From: Prinia subflava | Taxonomy: Eukaryota > Chordata > Aves > Passeriformes > Cisticolidae | Direction: 5' to 3' | Length of the DNA: 64,000 nt | NCBI RefSeq assembly: GCF_021018805.1 | Contig: NC_086254.1 | Span: 23,053,300-23,117,299 of the forward strand | In this document: positions 1 through 13,628 of the stretch, piece after piece | How positions within the stretch are numbered: the first letter of the stretch is position 1 | How the letters are laid out: each line of letters starts with the position of its first letter | The notes under the pieces: model-generated | Seen by the model: the letters and a program-made list of their open reading frames with translations, nothing else | What the model was told of the DNA's origin: nothing | Database searches by the model: none | Position numbers and translations under genes: made by a program

Positions 1-3000
1 CTGCCTGGAAGGGCTGCCTGCAGAGCACTGAATGCTTCCACAGAGGAAGGGATTTGAGAGTACTTTGCTAATCCTGGGCTGCTCTACAAGTACAGGGAAT
101 TGCTGCCAGTGACCACACTTTGGGTGCCATCACCTACCAAAGCTCTCCTGGATTTCCAGGAGCAGAGATCCTGCCTGAACACTGTTCAGGAGCCTCTCTG
201 CCATTCCCTGGGCTCAGGTTTAAGCTCCCATCTCCTTGCCTGTTCTGTGGGCTGTGCCATGCTCAGGGATACCCCTGGGCAAACCAGGCAGGACATCGCA
301 GAACAAGAGGTGGCAATGGCAAACCCAGGCAGCAGACACTGCTCTGCAGGGTCTCCAGTGTGCAGAGCTGCTGGCCATGGCCTGGGGTCTCACTGCTCAG
401 AGGAGCAAAGTCCAGGGACTCACAGCCCCAGCAGGACTCACAGAAATCTGCTACATGCAAAATTCAGGTGCCTCTTCCCCACCTCTTAACCAAATCATGC
501 AGCACTTGATTGTCTCACTTTGAAGAGATCCTCCTCAATACCCTTATTCAGAGCTCGGACTTGCACCATATCACAGCTGAAGTTTCAAAATATTTTCCAT
601 TCTTCCCTCTAGTTTTGAGATGTTTGTAAGTCTGTGAACTGTCACCCCATCAAAAGGATCATTAGCCTGAAGAAAGCATGCAGCTTACTGAAAAATGTAA
701 TTGCATAACAAGCTGTTAAAGGAAGAAATAAAAGGAATAGCCTTGTGGTTATTGACCACATCCCTCATCAAGGCTAAGCCAGATTCCCAGGATCTATTTT
801 TCAGCTCTTTAACCTGGGAAACTCAGTTCATGGGTATAAGGAAGGAGGAAAGTGCAGGAGCAGCTGCTCTAAAGCCTGCCTAACATGACACTGAAAGCCT
901 TTGGAGCCCAAAGATATGGAACAAACACAGCCAGGCAGACCCTTGGCAGGAACAGAAAGTGGGAGAACCTGTGGAGAACCCAGGGCATGGCGTGGATGGG
1001 AGGTGAGGAGCTCCTGCCTCAGCCTGGGGATGGCTGTGCCAGGGCTGGGTGAGGCAGGAGTGAGCTCTGGGCACAGCCTGGGCTGAATCCCCTGGGAAAA
1101 TACACACTGAGCTCAATCTCTGCTCCTCAGCATTCCTCAGGAGAGCCACCGACCGCAGGAGCAATGTCTACTGTGCTGCATAAACATTCCAAATTTATCA
1201 TCCAGACCCCTTGCATTTAAGTGGTTTTGTTCAGCTGTTTGACAAACATTCTATTTATACAGTTATGGGCACAACTAAGAAAACTTCATCTTTCAAAAGA
1301 AGAAAAATAATTTGAATTAGGGAGACACACGGCGTCTTTGATCTCAGAATACCTCTCAAAATGGGTATTTTAACACAACCAAACAGGGATCTTTTCTTCA
1401 GACAAAACCAGTCTGTGGCCAGCACTCCCAGCACGAGGATTGCCAGCAGAACCTGAGCAGGTTTGGAATTCCCTCCAACAGGGATTCTGAGCTGTGGTGT
1501 CACTGCTGGGAGCTGGAACTGCCCACCCCACACGGGAGAGCCCCTGCAGACACCCACGGGAAATGTGTGCTGGATATTGAGCTTTTATCTGGTAAAACAG
1601 ATTTGTGAGAAGGGAGAGGAGGGGCACAAGCAGCTTCCACCCATTCATCAGACATTTCTGCTGGTTTAAGATTGAGCAGTGTGAGCAATTACATCACAGC
1701 TTTGCTGTAGGTGGAAGCTTTTGCTCCCCTGTGTAGCTGCACATGTTCCACAGAACTTCTTGACCTGAGCCTGTTTAACTCAGATTATGAGATGGGCCCT
1801 TTACTCTGCACCAAGCTTACATCTGTCAGGTCATCTTTTGAAAATGTCAAATGATTCAGGAATATAATCCCACTCCCACAGGTACTTCAGACTCTTAAGA
1901 GTTACTTCATTTGATTTTTTAATATGAATTACATTCAGAGCTTGCATTATTTAGAAAGACAGGACTTCAGTGTGTAACTAGTTTTGGTACTTTTGCAAAT
2001 TTTATCTATGCAGATTCAATCTCGAACATATATTTAAATACTGCACATCTGACATACCTTCCTCCTAGCCATAGTTAAACCACTAAAAGGAAATCAGATA
2101 AACAGCTTTGATCCAAGTTATTGCTTTGCTCATTAGGCGCTCCCACAGCTCCGTGCCAGCTTCTGGAAATGGCATTCTGGAGCCCAGGCTTCCTGGGCAG
2201 AAATAAATTTGAATATCACAGGCAGTGCTGTCAGACAGCTTGTGCTGGAGGTCAGGCCTGATGGCTCCATTTCTAGGGGATTCTTTGAACACAGGACTCA
2301 AATTTCAAGTCCAGGGCGAGCTGCTTTTCAAGCCTGCACCCCAAATGTTCCTGAGTTACAATCACTCCCCATCTCAGCACGCAGCTCCAGGTTCTGCTCT
2401 CAGTGACAGTGTGCACATCCAGAGGAAATTACTCAGCCATTTATTCCAGATTCCCAGCAGAATCCAATTGTGCCTTTACTAAGGACTGAACCATCCAGCC
2501 CATCCTATGGCAACCATGGTCTACTCCCAGAAATGTTACCAAAATAATCTTGTGCCACAGAAATAAAGAAGTTGCTAAGTTAGGATCAGTATCCCAAAGA
2601 AAACTGGAAAAAGAGGAAAATCATATAAAATTTCATAGGAGAGAGAAATAGAAGGGACAAAAGTTTAATGCTTTAAGGCCAAGTATTTACTTGTGGGAAA
2701 AGCCAAGACCTTTGAATGTACACAGGTATATCTCAACTTCTCCCTCCACTTCTTGCCAGCTCCTGACACACATGCTCTGACATTCATGGCCCACATTTTT
2801 TACACTGTTATTCTCTGCTTTTATTTGGTTTGGGCTTGTTTTTAATGAGGTGAACTTTGCACGGCCCAGCTCTAGCTCCTATAAAATCTGACTCTTAAAT
2901 GGGCAGGTTCAGTGATTTCTCTGTGGAGAGAAGAAGCCCTCCATCCCAACCACAGCTGTACTGGGAACGAGAGGTCTCACCCCCTTTAAACCGAGCTAAT

Positions 3001-6000
3001 GGGGACAGGAACGTGGTCAGGAGAACTCCTGTCTTGGTCTTGCCTCTGGGATGATGGAAGGAGTGCTGCAAAGCCTGATGCTTGCACAGAGAGGAGAGGG
3101 AGAGGATGGTGACTCCTCCAGGAGGAGAATCCGCAGCGCTGCAGAGGCCCCTGCACCCCCAGCCCTGCTGGTCCCAGCAACACCGACACCCCCAGCCCAC
3201 AGGGACCCCACAGGGACCCCACAGGGACCCCCAGGTGGTGGAACTGCCCTAAGCCCAAACCAAGCATTTACAGATCCCAGGGGCTGCCTCTGGGTCACCT
3301 CTGCACCAGCAGCTCTGAGGGGACTCTGAATCGCTCCTCTCAACACTTCAGTAAAACGTAAAGCAGACCAGTTCCTGAGGATCAGGCACTGTGAAAACCG
3401 TAATTTCTGAGAGAAATCTGACTGAACAAGAACACTTTTTAAACTAACTTTGCCCATCAGTGTGTTTTTAAAATATAAAGAGTCCTCTGGTGCTAGTTCA
3501 GAGAGAGATAAGATTTTTAGGACCATCACTTCTCTGCCCAGTTTTGCTCCCATCAGAGTCACTGGGAGCATTGCCATGATTCAGAGATCATCAACACGGC
3601 CTTGGAGGTCATGATTTGGCACTCAAACTGGAAAAATACATAAGTGTGGGGTTTTTTTCTTCTTTAGAAAAGATGCATCAGATTCTCCCTCTGGTGCCAA
3701 GCCTCAGCTTCTTTAAAGCAACGATTCTTGCTTTGTTTTCATGTGCTCTTCATCTGTCCTTTCCCTGCAGTGTGGAGCAGGTCCCTTGCACTGAGCCACA
3801 GCAGCAAAAAGGAATCTTCTGCTGAATAAAGTCTTGTGAGACACAATCATTACATGCAGAGGAAACTGGGTTTAGTGGGGCCCTAGTTCCCCTGGGGACT
3901 TCCATAATATAAATTATTAATAATAAAAATAAACATTGGCTAGCTTGAACTTCTCTTCATTCCCTTGGAGCTTATTTTTGTGATGGAATCAGCTAAATAA
4001 AGCCCACTTGAAAGACTGTTTAATTGCAAACTATCCAAAGAAAACAAAATGGAACTAATTGGTTCTTAGATATTAAACATTGAAAAGGAGATGGCTTTGG
4101 AAACAGCTGAAAGACTGATGTGCATTAGGATACAAATGGTGCAGTGAGCAGCTGAGGAAAATGCAGTCTAAACTGGACTACATTTACTTTTAAACCAGAT
4201 ATTCAAGTTTAGTCAGTCTGCCCTGCCTAGAAGACAGCTTTGGATTGTTTCAAGCCTAAACAGAATTACAGCAATTCTCTGGAAAGTTATAAAATCAGAG
4301 GAGGCAAACTTGTGTGCTGGGCATCCAGGAAACACTACAAACCTACAGTGATTGCTGCTCCCTGGAGTGCCCCTTCCATCTCCTCCAGCCCAAAGAGGAC
4401 ACCCAGCAAGGGCTGTTTCAAGTGGTTTTTCCAAAGCAGTTGTTTTCCTGCAAGTCTGGTGGGGAGGGCTCACCAAACCAGTTCTGCCAGCTCATCCCCA
4501 GAGGAGAGGGGCTGTGCCCCCTCCAGAGTGACTGAGACCTGCCTTGGCCTCTGCAAACTCCCTTCCTTCAGCCCTGGGATTTTGGTTTTGCTGTTTAATT
4601 CAGGTATTTCACAGGCAGCAAATAGAAAGAATCTGTTTGGCCATGTGAAAACTCCCTTTTCATATTCATTAGAAATTAAACTCCTTCCACACTTATTTCA
4701 GAAGTGTTTCTAGCAAGGCTAGGAAGTGATGGCTCCAACGTGACTGAAATTTGTAAACAAGAAAAAACCCTCCACATTAAAAGGGAGCAAGAAGTAGATA
4801 AGTTACAACAAAAATCACACAGTAAAGACAGTTTTAAAAATGACTGAGTGGTAGAAGAATTTTTCTCTGGAGGACCACAGTGTGCAATGGAATCAGCCTG
4901 GTGCTCAGCCACTGAAGGGGCACTGTCCCATCAGCAACGTGTTTACTTCCCACTTATCAATGACTGACAGTGACGAGGCCTCTGCCAGAGATAACAAATT
5001 CCTGGAAATGTCAGGGCCCCCAGAACACCCAGCCCAAGCTCACTGGAAAAAAAAGGCAGACACAACTGGAAGTGCTAAGCAGAAGTTGCTCAGCAGGATC
5101 AGTCAAGATCAAACCACTTCGACATTTAGGCCAAAAGCTAATGCAATTTAAGTCTCTTGAAATGTTATGAATACCATCAGCAAACACGGCAAGAGTCACT
5201 CATGAAAATGCATTTCAGCTTTGTGCACAAAAAAAATCCATCAGCTCTCTGTCTCAGATCTCTTCAAAGACTCTGAACCCAATTGTTTGTTCCCTGAGGA
5301 CCCAAAGCTTTTACTGCAACTACCACATCTGCTTAGTGTTTCCTATTTTTCAGCATCACAAGGAGTTTTTCTTAGGGCTTGGACTGGTTTGCTCTGCATC
5401 TTTGGAGCAGTGATCTCCTGAACTCCCACTGGTGATTCTCTGCCCTGGACAGGGCACAGAGCAGAGACCCTGCTGCAGAAAGTTCACAGTTCAGAAATGG
5501 CCATTCAGACACAGAACACTGACCAGTGATTCCAGCAACACACTAATGCAGATCCAGGATTACACCCAGACTCTGACACAATTCCAGCAGCAAGGCCAGG
5601 CAGTGCATTTGATGTTCCAACAGAAACGTGGAGTTTTGCTCCATGTGACTTGGCTTCCTCCAGAGAGATATTTCACGAGAAGATACAGTTTTACTGTATT
5701 GTAAACATAATTTGACAATTACAGGTCAAAGTATCCTCACTTATTGCTTTAAAGGAAACTAAAAGTAGTCAAATTCATGCATACACATATGGGGAGAAGA
5801 TTCATCATGTGTTACCAGAGCTCTGGGGAAAACAGCACAGAAACTGTGTCTGAACTGGAGACCTTACCAGAAGGTGCAGGGTGTGTTCCCATCCAAAGCC
5901 TTCTCCTGCAGAGCATGTTCTCCTTACAGGTGTGGTTTTGTTCTTGAAGAACCCAAGCTCAAGTAATTTTGAGATACTTTGCATTGCTCCCTCAGTGTTT

Positions 6001-7360
6001 TGCACTTCTGCTGTTTGTTTGCAGGCAGCTGGGATGCCCGCACTGATTTTCTAAGGTCATTTAAATTCTTCTTTATTTGTGAACAAATTAAGTTGTTGCA
6101 CAACACATTGGCATGTCAACCCTTCAGAAAAAGGGAGAGGCACAACTGGGCCCCAGTGGAACTGGGAAGGAGCTCCAGTGACCTCGGCAGAGTCCCACAG
6201 AGCACAGCTCCACTGTCCCGGTGCCTGTTGTGCCTAACTAAGGAATATTTCTGTATCCAGGGCTCTTCAGAGGGGGCCTCACCTCCCAGATCAGAGTGTG
6301 GGGCTGCATTTCAGACAACAGTGACAATTTCCATCCAGCCTGGGCATTTGGTGCTGCACCAGCAGCACTGTGAGGTGTGCAGGCACATTCACACCCCAGC
6401 GCTGTGTGCTCCTGAGGGACCCAACCCCGGCACGGCACTCGTGAACCACCCAGGGTAAAAGCTCTGCTCTGCTCTGCCACTGTCCAAACCAGGCTGGCTA
6501 CAAACAAACCCCCGACCTCCCAAACTCTGGAAAAGCCAAGGAACTCCTGTACAGATCAGCCTCAGCCATATCCCTGCACTGGACTGCCACGATTGCTCCA
6601 ACAGCTGCATTTGGAATATCCCCTTGGAAAACCCTGGCCTACTATTCTAACTTTACAGACCTCATCAAACAAAATCCTTCCTTATAGTCTGGAGAAATCT
6701 TCTAAGCCCTTTTTGTAGAATTTCAGTGATGTAATGGAAACATTTCAGAAATTCAGGGCACAGGGAAACTGGAGGTTACTGAGGTGGTGTTTCTTCTGCA
6801 CTGGTAGAGGTACAAACCTACTCATGCCAACATTAAAGCAGAAACATTCAGATTTTAAAGCACACTGAGGCCTTGGAATTGCCTCCCTGTTTATCTGTTC
6901 AGGCCCAGTATTGGAAAATGATATTTCCCTCTTCAAGTCTGTAGCAATTTCAATAATAAAACAGAGGTTATGTAAGTGCAGAGAATTATGGAAAAATATA
7001 AGCAGAAAGCACATAGTTTTAAAATTCATTTGAATAACTCAAATACAGCTGAACTGACATTATTCACACTTTCCAGTCATAGTCAATACTGGATTGAAAC
7101 CAAGCACAAGACTTTTCAGGCCTGAAGGAGGCTTTTAAGAAAATTACAAGTACCTATATTTCCAGTTTACAATGCCTGTCTGGGAAAGCTCTGCTGCCTA
7201 AGGAAACACCAGGCTGCCTTCTCGTGGGATTAAACAGCAGAGATGTGAACTAATTAAAGCACCTTTGGATCAGCCTGTAAACACAAGGGCTGATCCCACC
7301 CCAGACAGCTCCCAAAGCAGAAACCTGGATGCAAAAAGCAGCAGTGTCCTGGGCAGACAG
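1..7360. other. Intergenic stretch, no gene recognised
   Basis: I see no recognisable exon, RNA gene or complete mobile element in this 7.4 kb. Open frames here are short (up to about 160 codons), have arbitrary composition and match no family I know. The only local structure noted is three copies of an 11-bp 'cccacagggac'-type unit near 3197-3231. Base composition is ordinary for avian non-coding DNA. Short exons of an unknown gene or a non-coding RNA cannot be excluded by eye. Confidence 0.5.
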
Positions 7361-8707
7361 GGCTGCAGGCTCAGAGGCACAGCTCACATCTCTCTCCCAC
7401 TGCAGGCTCAGAGGCACAGCTCACAGCTCACACTGCAGGCTCAGAGGCACAGCTCACACTGCAGGTGCACAGGCACAGCTCACACTGCAGGCTCAGAGGC
7501 ACAGCTCACATCTCACACTGCAGGTTCAGAGGCACAGCTCACAGCTCACACTGCAGGCTCAGAGGCACAGCTCACACTGCAGGCTCAGAGGCACAGCTCA
7601 CACTGCAGGCTCAGAGGCACAGCTCACACTGCAGGCTCAGAGGCACAGCTCACACTGCAGGCTCAGAGGCACAGCTCATCTCACACTGCAGGCTCAGAGG
7701 CACAGCTCACAGCTCACACTGCAGGCTCAGAGGCACAGCTCACACTGCAGGCTCAGAGGCACAGCTCACAGCTCACACTGCAGGCTCAGAGGCACAGCTC
7801 ACACTGCAGGCTCAGAGGCACAGCTCACACTGCAGGCTCAGAGGCACAGCTCATCTCACACTGCAGGCTCAGAGGCACAGCTCACAGCTCACACTGCAGG
7901 CTCAGAGGCACAGCTCACAGCTCACACTGCAGGCTCAGAGGCACAGCTCACACTGCAGGCTCAGAGGCACAGCTCACAGCTCACACTGCAGGTTCAGAGG
8001 CACAGCTCACACTGCAGGCTCAGAGGCACAGCTCACAGCTCACACTGCAGGTTCAGAGGCACAGCTCACACTGCAGGCTCAGAGGCACAGCTCATCTCAC
8101 ACTGCAGGCTCAGAGGCACAGCTCACAGCTCACACTGCAGGCTCAGAGGCACAGCTCATCTCACACTGCAGGCTCAGAGGCACAGCTCACAGCTCCCACT
8201 GCAGGCTCAGAGGCACAGCTCACAGCTCACACTGCAGGTTCAGAGGCACAGCTCACACTGCAGGCTCAGAGGCACAGCTCACACTGCAGGTTCAGAGGCA
8301 CAGCTCACACTGCAGGCTCAGAGGCACAGCTCACACTGCAGGCTCAGAGGCACAGCTCACACTGCAGGCTCAGAGGCACAGCTCACAGCTCACACTGCAG
8401 GTTCAGAGGCACAGCTCATCTCACACTGCAGGCTCAGAGGCACAGCTCACAGCTCACACTGCAGGCTCAGAGGCACAGCTCACACTGCAGGCTCAGAGGC
8501 ACAGCTCACAGCTCACACTGCAGGCCCAGAGGCACAGCTCACACTGCAGGCCCAGAGGCACAGCTCACAGCTCACACTGCAGGCCCAGAGGCACAGCTCA
8601 CACTGCAGGCCCAGAGGCACAGCTCACAGCTCACACTGCAGGCCCAGAGGCACAGCTCACAGCTCACACTGCAGGCTCAGAGGCACAGCTCACAGCTCAC
8701 ACTGCCT
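7361..8707. repeat. Large minisatellite, 26-bp core unit with 31- and 33-bp variants
   Basis: About 1.35 kb of tandem copies, roughly 45 or more. The unit begins CACACTGCAGG, continues with CTCAGAGGCACAGCT, and is 26 bp. Longer 31-bp and 33-bp forms carry an extra CATCT or CACAGCT before the next CACACTGCAGG. Copies differ mainly at one position: GGCTC is the common form, GGTTC is scattered between about 7520 and 8400, and GGCCC clusters at the 3' end (about 8521-8645), which suggests local homogenisation. The unit has no stop codon in any forward frame, so all three frames stay open for about 480-500 codons. These low-complexity frames are products of the repeat, not genes. Confidence 0.95.
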
Positions 8708-10706
8708 GCTCACTTCTGACCTGTGCAGACACAAGCTCCAGCCCCAGCTCTGCATTCCTTCCACACCCAGGGCTGGAGCTGTGCCTGCACAAGGAATGCA
8801 AGAGAGAAATGAGTTTCTTATCGGCCTGGCAGATCTTGTTGGGTGATGTAGATGCCTGTGGAGCTGCCAGGACTCCAATGTGGGACGTGGCATGCAGCCC
8901 AGCTCCAGAGCTCCAAGATTTCCATCCAGTGCTCTGGCAGGACACTTGAAATAAGGCAAAACTGTTCTCTAAAGCATAAGGAACTGCTCCTAGCTCAGGG
9001 ATACCTCGATACATTTCTGTTATAAACAACTGTCATCAAAGGAAAAGTGAAGGTCCCGGATTTGTATAAGAATGAGTAAAAAAGGGAACAAATTGTGTAT
9101 TTCCAGACTCAGGGATGTTTGAAAGTCTGGCTATAAGAAAATAGATTTGATAATCATAAATCTCGCAGAGGGGAATACTAAACACACAAATAAGGACAGG
9201 AGGTTTCTCAGGATAACCCTGTGTGTCCATTCCCTCCCAAATCACGGGCAGCATCATGCATAAAACTGCATGAGGCAAAATCTTGCCATCCCTGCAAAGA
9301 GACCCAAAGTTCACCTTGGCTTCTGGAAAGACAAACCAGTTATGGCTCCTTCAGTTCCACAGCCAGCAGTGTTTCAAAATGTGCAGACCTCCCAAATGCA
9401 TGAAGCACAAAGAGCTGTGGAAACAAGGCCCTTTCTGTGTGGATTGTGGCCTTTTTTATATTTTGCCAGGGCTGGGGCTTTCCTGGATGTCCCTCTCGTT
9501 ACTCTCCCCAAACAGAACACAAACCTGTAGGATAAAGATTCTGTGCTGTGCTCAAAAATGTCAAGAGGACTTATCAAGGTAATTCACACTGCGTTTTGTT
9601 CAGACAAATATTTTCATAAGAGTTGAGAAGGAGTGTGTTGAATAGAGCATCCACAGTTTTGAGAAAAAGAAATGCTAGCTAAAATCAAGGGCTTTGGCTA
9701 CTTTAAGGCTTCCTAGGCAAGATTAAATCAAAATATTTCCTGTAAACATTCCCTCTTTTCATCAGAATGTCAGTTGTAATAAGGAGAATGTGATCCTAAT
9801 TCTCAGCATCAAAATCTGGGATAACTATAAAGTCAAATGTTTTCTTACTTCCACAGAAACAACTGTGACAGGAAATATTTTCCAAAGCATGTTGCAAGTG
9901 GAGGTAAGTAAATCAGCTAGCACACAGCACATTTTTAAGGGAAAAAATTTCTAAAAACGAATCAGGATTTAATAAAAAATGTCTCTGAGGTACGTAAGTC
10001 ATGCCCATAATAGAATATTTTTCAATTTTCAACCCTGTATAGAGAATTTTAAACCACTAGCAGATGTAGGAAACAAAAGCAAAATTGTCCCTTATTCTCT
10101 GCTGTGCACAGACACAGATAGAGACAGGGAAACCAAGAAAAGGCTCTCAAACATTTTCCACAAGAAAGACAATTTGCTCACAATTCCTTCTCCCTTTAAA
10201 TTGTTTCTGTGGCAACACATCTGGTGCTGTAATTCTGGGCCAGAGCATTAACTATCCCGAAAGAAGAAAGTTATGTTGTTGTTCTGTCTGCAAGAACGTG
10301 GAGCAGAGAGAGATCTGTGCACACACGTAATCAGGTCACCCCTCCTATCAGCCAGGGATATTTCTGCATCGCTTAAAATTGCAAGTTTTAAACATTTCAA
10401 CAATGGTTAGAGAAAACTCTCATGGTAAACACAGTCTATAAGCCAGGGGTTCTTTAAAATAAAATGATGAGTGCTTTGCTACTGCTGCTCCTACCCTGTG
10501 AAATAAATAGATTATCCAGCTGAGAGGAACAAGGTTCATTCCCCAGTCACAAACAGAACTCTCCCTATGTAATGGAGCAAGACTGATGCTGATTTCCATC
10601 TCCCAGCACTGCACAAGCATTGCTGTGTTATTGTTTTACACAGGAGATACAGGAGCAAAACACCTCGAGTGTCTGGAAAACCCAGCCCCAGGGTGAGTTA
10701 CCCCTC
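8708..10706. other. Intergenic stretch, nothing recognised
   Basis: No exon, RNA gene or repeat array is visible here. The DNA is moderately AT-rich, with only short random open frames. Confidence 0.5.
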
Positions 10707-10924
10707 CCAGAATCACAGAGCCCTTTGGGTTGGAAAAACCCTCCCAGAACACCAAATCCAAGCTGTGCCCTGTCCCCACCCTGTCCCCAGCCCAGAGCTC
10801 TGAGTGACACCTGGGACCCCTCCAGGGATGGGCACCCCAAACCCCCCTGGGCAGCCCCTGAGCTCCCTTTCAGTGAAAACATTCTTCCCAAAACATCCAG
10901 CCCGGGGCTCTCCAAGCTCTTGAG
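10707..10924 (-). mobile_element. CR1-type LINE fragment (3' portion, inverted)
   Basis: The + strand reads AATCACAGAGCCCTTTGGGT followed by TGGAAAAACC. This is the reverse complement of the conserved 3' end of avian CR1 retroposons. Further in come CTCCAGGGATGGGCACC and GCCCCTGAGC blocks that also fit an inverted CR1 3' region. Coding sequence is absent and the copy is diverged, so it is an old, 5'-truncated, inactive insertion. The family call is from memory of the CR1 consensus. The exact ends and subfamily need a repeat-library search. Confidence 0.75.
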
Positions 10925-12214
10925 GACCAATAGATTTTACATTATGGAAATAATGGAAGTGGATTTTTGCTACTTCATCAAGCAGATCAGGGATGGATTC
11001 ACGGAAAGAACATATCTGATGAGCAATAAAATGTCACTGACACAGTTACTGTCCCAAAAATAATTGCATATGTTCTCCATAAAATAGTTTTTATGATTTA
11101 ATTTAAAACAGTTAAATTCCCATCTAGAGCAGTTACATATAAATCTGTTTGGTTACTACACTGAGGGGATTTCTGTATTAATGACAAGATCATCTTAGTG
11201 TTCTGATCTTCTAAATTACTGGTGATTAAATGCCTTGTCTGTCTGAAAACCAAGTTTTTGCCCTAAAAAGTTGAATTGAATAAAAATGATAGTTTTCAGG
11301 CATCCTATCTTTGAAGACATACTGGTTTAAAGCAGTCTGTCCTCAGGGAGAATAAACTGGCAGCAGAAATGGAAAAGTTGAAAAAAGTGGATAAAACCTG
11401 GTATTTCATAAATATGTATGTCCCTTTTGTGCTGCTGGAGGCAGCATCCCAGGATGGGAACGAGAGCCAGGCCCGAGCACCTGTAGCCATTAAAGGCTGG
11501 CTGATCTCCTTCGCACGACTGCTGTCCATAAATTTGGATTGTCACCAGCCAATCACCTTCCAAAATCCACTGCTGGCCAGCAACAGTCTGGAGAATTCAA
11601 CTCTGTCTGTTCCCTCCTCCTCAGCCTTTTGGCTAAGATCAAGTGTGCAGATTTAAATAATATTAAACCTACTATTTTACATAAATTATCTCCTTAATTT
11701 CCAGTCTTTCTATTTATTTCATCCAAATGGAACAAATTAATAACCCTTGTGAGACAGTTCCCCCTCCCTTGCTTTATTTTGGATAACTTTCTATACCAGA
11801 ACCTCTGCTTTGTCCTGGTGCTCTGTGACCCCACATTGTCACTCCTGAGACCCCTGAGAGACACTTGAGGATCACAGCTTTCCCCTCCCCACAGACTGAG
11901 CCTGCTTTCCCTTTCTGGCCAGAGTGGCTCTATTCCACTCCTCAACCCTTCACAGGATAAGGCAAAGGGGGATTTGTGAAGGAATGAGCTGTGGAGGGGA
12001 ATAAAGAGGCATTGGTGATGTGCTGTTCCAGGACCCCAGCTCCCTGCCTGGATTGCTCCCCAGGAACCCAGGGCTGGGGGGAACCTTGCAGAGAAATGTG
12101 CAGCTGCTCCTTGTCCTGACAGAAGGAAACCATCCCATCCTTACCCTGTCCCTTGGGAATCCATTGCACACTCCCTGCTCAGCCTCTCCCTGCACGCCCC
12201 TGTGCTGCTGACAG
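10925..12214. other. Intergenic stretch with a U2-like fragment only
   Basis: Apart from the U2 snRNA-like fragment near 11.62 kb, listed separately, I see no gene or repeat here. The first half is AT-rich. Confidence 0.5.
11617..11668 (+). pseudogene. U2 snRNA-derived fragment (truncated pseudogene)
   Basis: Positions 11624-11646 contain GCCTTTTGGCTAAGATCAAG followed by TGT. This is the highly conserved 5' region of vertebrate U2 spliceosomal RNA (residues of about 10-35). The flanking bases CTCCTCA resemble the CTTCTCG of U2. After the match the sequence diverges (GCAGATTTAAATAATATTAA instead of AGTATCTGTTC), so only about 30-50 nt remain. The branch-point recognition segment is not preserved and no snRNA promoter elements are evident. 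It is best read as a retroposed or decayed U2 pseudogene fragment. Confidence 0.7.
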
Positions 12215-12495
12215 GACAGCCCTGCGCCCTGCACAGCCCTGCTCCCCTGCACAGCCCTGCTCCCTTGGGAGCACAGCCCTGCTGCCCTGCACAGTCCTCC
12301 TGCCCTGGGAGCACAGCCCTGCTGCCCTGGGAGCACAGCCCTGCTGCCCTGAGAGCACAGCCCTGCTCCCCTGCACAGCCCTGCTCCCTTGGGAGCACAG
12401 CCCTGCTGCCCTGCACAGCCCTGCTCCCCTGCACAGCCCTGCTGCCCTGGGAGCACAGCCCTGCTGCCCTGCACAGCCCTGCTGCCCTGCAGCTC
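12215..12495. repeat. GC-rich minisatellite (CCCTGCACAGCCCTGCT family)
   Basis: About 280 bp of interleaved short units. A 'CCCTGCACAGCCCTGCTCC' form (about 18 bp) alternates with a longer 'CTGGGAGCACAGCCCTGCTG' form (about 24 bp). There are no stops in several frames on either strand, so long repetitive frames appear. They have no gene-like composition. Confidence 0.9.
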
Positions 12496-13628
12496 CTCCA
12501 GGATGGAGCCCTGGCTCAGGACCTGCCACCTCAGGGAAGCCCTTTCATTCCTGCAGAGAGTGTCCAGCTCTAACTGAAGGAGAATGCTGCCAGGGTAGTG
12601 TTCACTGCCAGCTCACACGTGCTGCACCTCACCCATTTCTCTCCAGACCTGGGGCACAGAGATGCTGGCCCTGCCATCCCCACAGCTCCTTTTGGCAGGG
12701 TTTGTGCAGCTTTCCCTGCACTGCCACACGTGGTGCTCGTGTCACCCACGGTGCAGGGTTCAGAGCAGCAGCAGGGAAGGGATGGACTGCACGACACAGA
12801 AATGCAACACAGGAGTTTCTCACCACACACTCCCTTAGGCAAAGCATCTCTCTCAGGTGTGCCTCTCCATTCAACATGCAATATTCCCTCAGACACATTT
12901 TGCACTGTTTACTCCCCTTGCAAATGATCTTACTCTGCTTTTCTTGTTTTTAATTAAGGGCTTTCCAAAAAAAAAAAAAAATGTAAAGCACCTCATCAAT
13001 AGGTGTAGCTCCCATTTTGCAGCTGTGAAAACACAGGTATGGACAGATTAAGTCTTGATCCCAACAAAGGAAATGACGGAATCAGGAGTTGTTTGAGTAC
13101 TGGTACTAGTTCAGTACTCAAGAAATGGCTCCAGAAATATACAACCTTATTTTTCAAATTCCTTCAAGTTTCTTTGGTTGATGAACAACTCTACTTCCAT
13201 ATGGCCCAACTTATTTAAAACACTTTTTAAAGGGGGAAATTAAACTCTGTCTGAATCAAAATGTAACTGGGCTGTGACCCAAAACCTCAATAACCTCAAC
13301 TTGTATTTACACGAATAAGCAATAAAAAAAAAAAAGGCAAATAAAATATAATTTTTGCACAGACAAGAAGAGTTAACTAAAATATAACCAGCTAATGCAA
13401 CAACACCTCCAAAAGGCAAACTCCACGGGATGGCATAAACCTCACCCTGCTCCTCTTTCTGTTCCACCTGCCCCGGCCAGGTGCTCTCCTGTGGGGGTTC
13501 CGGGGTGTTCCCTGCCGGGAATGCCCTTACCCCGGGCAGAAAGCCACCGAGCCTCTCTGCGCGGCCGCAGTCCCGGCAGGGATGCTGGCATCCTTGGAGG
13601 CCTGCCCGCTTACAGATGCTCGCCTGCC
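12496..13628. other. Intergenic stretch leading into a CpG island
   Basis: No gene is recognised. There are an A-rich tract near 12966-12981 and another near 13324-13335. From about 13480 the DNA becomes CpG-dense and merges with the island described next. Confidence 0.5.

Noticed and set aside
7265..8949. Frames of 484-505 codons
   Set aside because: They exist only because the 26-bp repeat lacks stops in every forward phase. The composition is cyclic low-complexity and there is no independent coding evidence.
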